From positions 1 to 17,047 of the forward strand of contig JAJXXG010000061.1 of assembly GCA_021781255.1 (NCBI GenBank): 17,047 nucleotides of DNA, written 5' to 3'. The notes beneath the pieces were generated by a model, which made no database searches, was not told the origin of the DNA, and saw only the letters and a list, made by a program, of their open reading frames with translations. The position numbers were made by a program, and so were the translations under genes. This stretch comes from Acidobacteriota bacterium. GTDB taxonomy: Bacteria; Acidobacteriota; Terriglobia; Terriglobales; Acidobacteriaceae. Numbering within the stretch: the first letter of the stretch is position 1; the number at the start of each line of letters is the position of its first letter. Of this stretch, positions 14,142-17,047 are shown piece by piece.

Positions 14142-15533
14142 ATGCCGCAGCTTTTTTTGCCTGACCTTCTCTTTGCCGACGGACGTGCGCACCAGGCCAC
14201 CGGCCTGCTCGTCTGCGATGACGGCAACGTCCTCGGTTACGCTGAGTCCACCGCCATCCCTCCCACCACGGAGGTGGTGCGTCTGCCCGGCAAGGCCCTT
14301 CTGCCCGGCCTTGCCAACGCGCACTCACACGCCTTCCAGCGCCTCTTCCGCGCCCGTGCTGAGGGCCGCGCCGTCGGCGGAGACACCTTCTGGGCCTGGC
14401 GCGAGCAAATGTATCGCGCCGCCGCTCTCCTCGCGCCGCCGGACCTCTACGATGTGGCCCGCGCCGCGTTTTTGGAGATGCTCCTCTCCGGCATCACCGT
14501 CGTCGGCGAGTTCCACTACCTCCACAACGACCCCGAAGGCCAGCCCTACGCCGACCCCAATGAGATGGCCCTCCAGGTCATTCGCGCCGCGCAGTCCGTC
14601 GGCATGCGCATCTGCCTGCTCCGCACCGCCTACTTCCGCGCCGGCTATCGCCAGCAGCCGCACCCCGGCCAGCGCCGGTTCTACGAGACCGCCGACACCT
14701 ACCTGCACAACCTCGCCGCGCTCATCGATCACACCGCGGCCGATCCGCTCGTCCACGTCGGTGCCGCGCCCCATAGCATCCGAGCCGTGCCGCTCGCGGA
14801 GCTTACCCGCATCGCCTCCTTCGCGCACGCCTGGCAAATCCCGCTCCACATGCACGTCTCCGAGCAGCCTGCGGAAAACGACGCCTGCTTCGCCGAGCAC
14901 GCCCAGACGCCCGTCGCGCTCATCGCCGAGCACGGCGTCCTCATGCCGCAAACCACGCTCGTCCACGCAATTCATCTCACCGCACCCGAGCTCGATAAAG
15001 TGGCCGCCGCCGGCAGCACCATCTGCTCCTGCCCCACCACTGAGCGCAACCTCGGCGACGGCATCTTTCCCGCCGACGCCGCCGCGCGCCTCGGCATCCC
15101 CATCGCCTTCGGCAGTGACAGTCAGGCGCAGATCGACATCCTCGAAGACGCCCGCCAGCTTGAGTACCATCTCCGCCTGCAATATCGCCGCCGAGGCTTC
15201 CTTGACGGCATCGCGCAGGAGGAGATCGCCATGCGCCTCCTCCGTTTCGCCACCGGCTCCGGGTATCAGTCTCTCGGCGTCAAAGGCGGCAACCTCTCGC
15301 CCGGTGAGCCGGCGGACTTCTTCACCTTCGATCTCGACGATCTCTCCGTTCTCGGCACAGACAAGGAGTCCCTTGCCGCGCAGGCCGTCTTCGCGCTCAA
15401 TCGCACGGCCATTCGCGATGTCGCCGTCGCCGGCCGCCTCGTCCTGCAGGATGGCCATCATCCGCTTGCCCAGGAGATCCGTTCCAGTTATCGCGCCGTG
15501 CAACAGCGCTTCAGTCATTCGGAGGAACAATGA
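14142..15533 (+). CDS. hutF: Formimidoylglutamate deiminase HutF
   Basis: Converts N-formimidoyl-L-glutamate and water to N-formyl-L-glutamate and ammonia, the step that marks the five-step histidine degradation route; HutG then makes glutamate and formate. Seen in 463 residues of the amidohydrolase fold: [15 protein letters not shown] (His61, His63), GEFHYLHND (122-130), APHSIRAV (209-216), HMHVSEQ (236-242), [13 protein letters not shown] (298-310) and GSDSQ with Asp326. These are the metal-ligand and substrate motifs of HutF and separate it from guanine or cytosine deaminases. The length is normal. It starts the operon: ATG with GGAGA upstream, and its TGA overlaps the ATG of hutU as ATGA, so the two are coupled. 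Confidence 0.95.
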   Translation: MPQLFLPDLLFADGRAHQATGLLVCDDGNVLGYAESTAIPPTTEVVRLPGKALLPGLANAHSHAFQRLFRARAEGRAVGGDTFWAWREQMYRAAALLAPPDLYDVARAAFLEMLLSGITVVGEFHYLHNDPEGQPYADPNEMALQVIRAAQSVGMRICLLRTAYFRAGYRQQPHPGQRRFYETADTYLHNLAALIDHTAADPLVHVGAAPHSIRAVPLAELTRIASFAHAWQIPLHMHVSEQPAENDACFAEHAQTPVALIAEHGVLMPQTTLVHAIHLTAPELDKVAAAGSTICSCPTTERNLGDGIFPADAAARLGIPIAFGSDSQAQIDILEDARQLEYHLRLQYRRRGFLDGIAQEEIAMRLLRFATGSGYQSLGVKGGNLSPGEPADFFTFDLDDLSVLGTDKESLAAQAVFALNRTAIRDVAVAGRLVLQDGHHPLAQEIRSSYRAVQQRFSHSEEQ

Positions 15534-17047
15534 CCACTTCGGCCTCATCCATCATTCACGCGCCGCGCGGCACCCAGCTCCGCTGCCGGGGCTGGCAGCA
15601 GGAAGCGGCTCTCCGCTGCCTCATGAACAACCTCGATCCCGAAGTCGCCGAGCGTCCTGAGGACCTCGTCGTCTACGGCGGCATCGGCCGCGCCGCGCGC
15701 AACTGGGAGTGCTACCACGCCATCGTCCACGAGCTCGAACAGCTCGGCGACGAGGAGACGCTGCTCATCCAGTCCGGCAAGCCCGTCGCCGTCTTTCCCA
15801 CCCACGACATGGCCCCGCGCGTCATCCTCGCCAACTCCAACCTCGTCGGCAAATGGGCCACATGGGAGCACTTCCACGAGCTCGATCGCAAAGGCCTCAT
15901 GATGTACGGCCAGATGACCGCAGGCAGCTGGATCTACATCGGCACGCAGGGCATCCTCCAGGGAACCTTCCAGACCTTCGCCGCGCTTGCCGAGCGCCAC
16001 TTCGGCGGCTCGCTCAAGGGCCGTCTCGTCGTCACCGGCGGCGTCGGTGGCATGGGCGGCGCGCAGCCGCTCGCCGTCACCTTGAATGACGGTGTCGTCC
16101 TTGCCATCGACGTGGATCGCAGCCGCATCCAGCGCCGCGTGGACACGCGCTACTGCGACCTCATCGCCGATGACCTCGACAAGGCGCTCTCCCTCTGCGA
16201 GTCCGCCCGCCGCGAGGGCCGCGCGCTCTCCGTCGGCCTCGTCGGCAACTGCGCGGACGTGCTGCCGGAGATAGTCCGCCGCGGCGTTCACGTCGATGTC
16301 ATCACCGATCAGACCAGCGCCCACGATCCCCTCAACGGATACGTCCCCCGTGGCTTCAGCCTCGATCAGGCTGCGGAGCTTCGCCGCCGCGATCCCGAGG
16401 AGTACGTGCTCTGCTCCACGCAGTCCATGGTCGTCCACGTCAACGCCATGCTCGCCCTGCAACGCGCCGGCGCCATCGCCTTCGACTACGGCAACAACAT
16501 CCGCCGCTACGCCTTCGACGCCGGTTGCTCCGACGCCTTCCTCATCCCAGGCTTCGTACCGGAGTACATTCGCCCGCTCTTCTGCACCGGCTCCGGGCCC
16601 TTCCGCTGGGTCGCGCTCTCCGGCGATCCCCGCGACATCGACCGCACCGACCGCCTCGCACTCGAGCTCTTTCCGGAGAACGAAATCCTCACCCGCTGGC
16701 TGCGTCTCGCCCGCGGCCGTTTCGCCTTCCAGGGACTTCCCGCGCGCATCTGCTGGCTCGGCTACGGCGAGCGTGCCCGCATGGGCGAGGCCATGAACCA
16801 TCTCGTCCGCAAAGGTGAGCTCTCCGCGCCCGTCGCCATCGGCCGCGACCATCTCGACACCGGCTCCGTCGCCAGCCCCTATCGCGAAACCGAAAAGATG
16901 CTCGACGGCTCTGATGCCGTGGCCGACTGGCCCATCCTCAACGCTCTGCTCAACACCGCATCCGGCGCCACCTGGGTCAGCTTCCATCACGGCGGCGGAG
17001 TCGGCATGGGCTTCTCGCTGCACGCCGGCCAGGTCACCGTCGCGGAC
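15530..17047 (+). CDS. hutU: Urocanate hydratase HutU (3' end outside window)
   Basis: Adds water to urocanate to give 4-imidazolone-5-propanoate, the second step of histidine degradation, using tightly bound NAD+. Seen: 506 codons open to the window edge; the family is about 550-560 residues, so roughly the last tenth is missing. [18 protein letters not shown] (34-51), [16 protein letters not shown] (132-147), the NAD-binding [10 protein letters not shown] (170-179), [14 protein letters not shown] (258-271) and the conserved Cys408 in QGLPARIC are all present. GGAGG (15521-15525) lies four bases before the ATG, which overlaps the hutF stop. hutH, hutI and hutG are expected nearby to complete the route, but they are not in view. 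Confidence 0.97.
   Translation, partial: MTTSASSIIHAPRGTQLRCRGWQQEAALRCLMNNLDPEVAERPEDLVVYGGIGRAARNWECYHAIVHELEQLGDEETLLIQSGKPVAVFPTHDMAPRVILANSNLVGKWATWEHFHELDRKGLMMYGQMTAGSWIYIGTQGILQGTFQTFAALAERHFGGSLKGRLVVTGGVGGMGGAQPLAVTLNDGVVLAIDVDRSRIQRRVDTRYCDLIADDLDKALSLCESARREGRALSVGLVGNCADVLPEIVRRGVHVDVITDQTSAHDPLNGYVPRGFSLDQAAELRRRDPEEYVLCSTQSMVVHVNAMLALQRAGAIAFDYGNNIRRYAFDAGCSDAFLIPGFVPEYIRPLFCTGSGPFRWVALSGDPRDIDRTDRLALELFPENEILTRWLRLARGRFAFQGLPARICWLGYGERARMGEAMNHLVRKGELSAPVAIGRDHLDTGSVASPYRETEKMLDGSDAVADWPILNALLNTASGATWVSFHHGGGVGMGFSLHAGQVTVAD

Noticed and set aside
14325..17023. Two long minus-strand open frames (407 and 492 codons) opposite hutF and hutU
   Set aside because: They have the same low-complexity composition as the antisense frame opposite queF and the MFS gene, and they lie opposite two well-recognised enzymes. 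No promoter or ribosome site was seen for them.

Overview
The window is GC-rich, densely coded chromosomal DNA from a Gram-negative bacterium. The best guess for the organism is an acidobacterium of the Terriglobia/Acidobacteriaceae type. This is an inference from the gene style (secreted carboxypeptidase-regulatory-like protein, secreted GH31 glucosidase, CpsB-type PHP phosphatase, five-step histidine degradation, spinster-like MFS carrier, outer-membrane barrel); no rRNA or other marker is present to prove it. I recognise no mobile element, CRISPR array, tRNA, rRNA or phage gene.

Layout. 1-2177 (minus): an efflux-type membrane-fusion adaptor translationally coupled (GTGA overlap) to a secreted TPR protein that runs off the left edge. 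2289-5328 (plus): queF (queuosine pathway), a spinster-like MFS carrier with a TTG start, and a membrane-anchored family-2 glycosyltransferase. 5333-8164 (minus): a small secreted protein with an OB-fold-like core, an outer-membrane barrel protein, a strong intrinsic terminator, and ispG (MEP isoprenoid pathway). 8269-9591 (plus): a secreted carboxypeptidase-regulatory-like protein and a short-chain dehydrogenase. 9598-11165 (minus): purQ followed by a CpsB-type phosphatase. 11327-13891 (minus): a secreted GH31 alpha-glycosidase. 14142-17047 (plus): hutF and hutU with overlapping stop and start, the beginning of a histidine-utilisation operon that continues past the right edge.

The genes are mostly independent housekeeping and surface functions. 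The pairs that clearly belong together are adaptor plus TPR protein (an exporter operon whose pump is not in view) and hutF plus hutU (histidine via urocanate, ending through formylglutamate). I do not see a convincing undescribed multi-gene system. The signals most worth a second look are regulatory: four genes have a -10-like hexamer 6-7 nt before the start codon and no clear Shine-Dalgarno (possible leaderless transcripts); a 15-bp element, 14/15 conserved, is repeated in both divergent promoters between ispG and the next gene; and a two-part motif recurs upstream of two consecutive secreted-protein genes, one half at exactly the same distance from each start codon.

The plus strand looks C-rich under genes of both orientations, so plus-strand genes end codons in C and minus-strand genes more often in G. 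This produces very long but meaningless antisense ORFs, which were left out.
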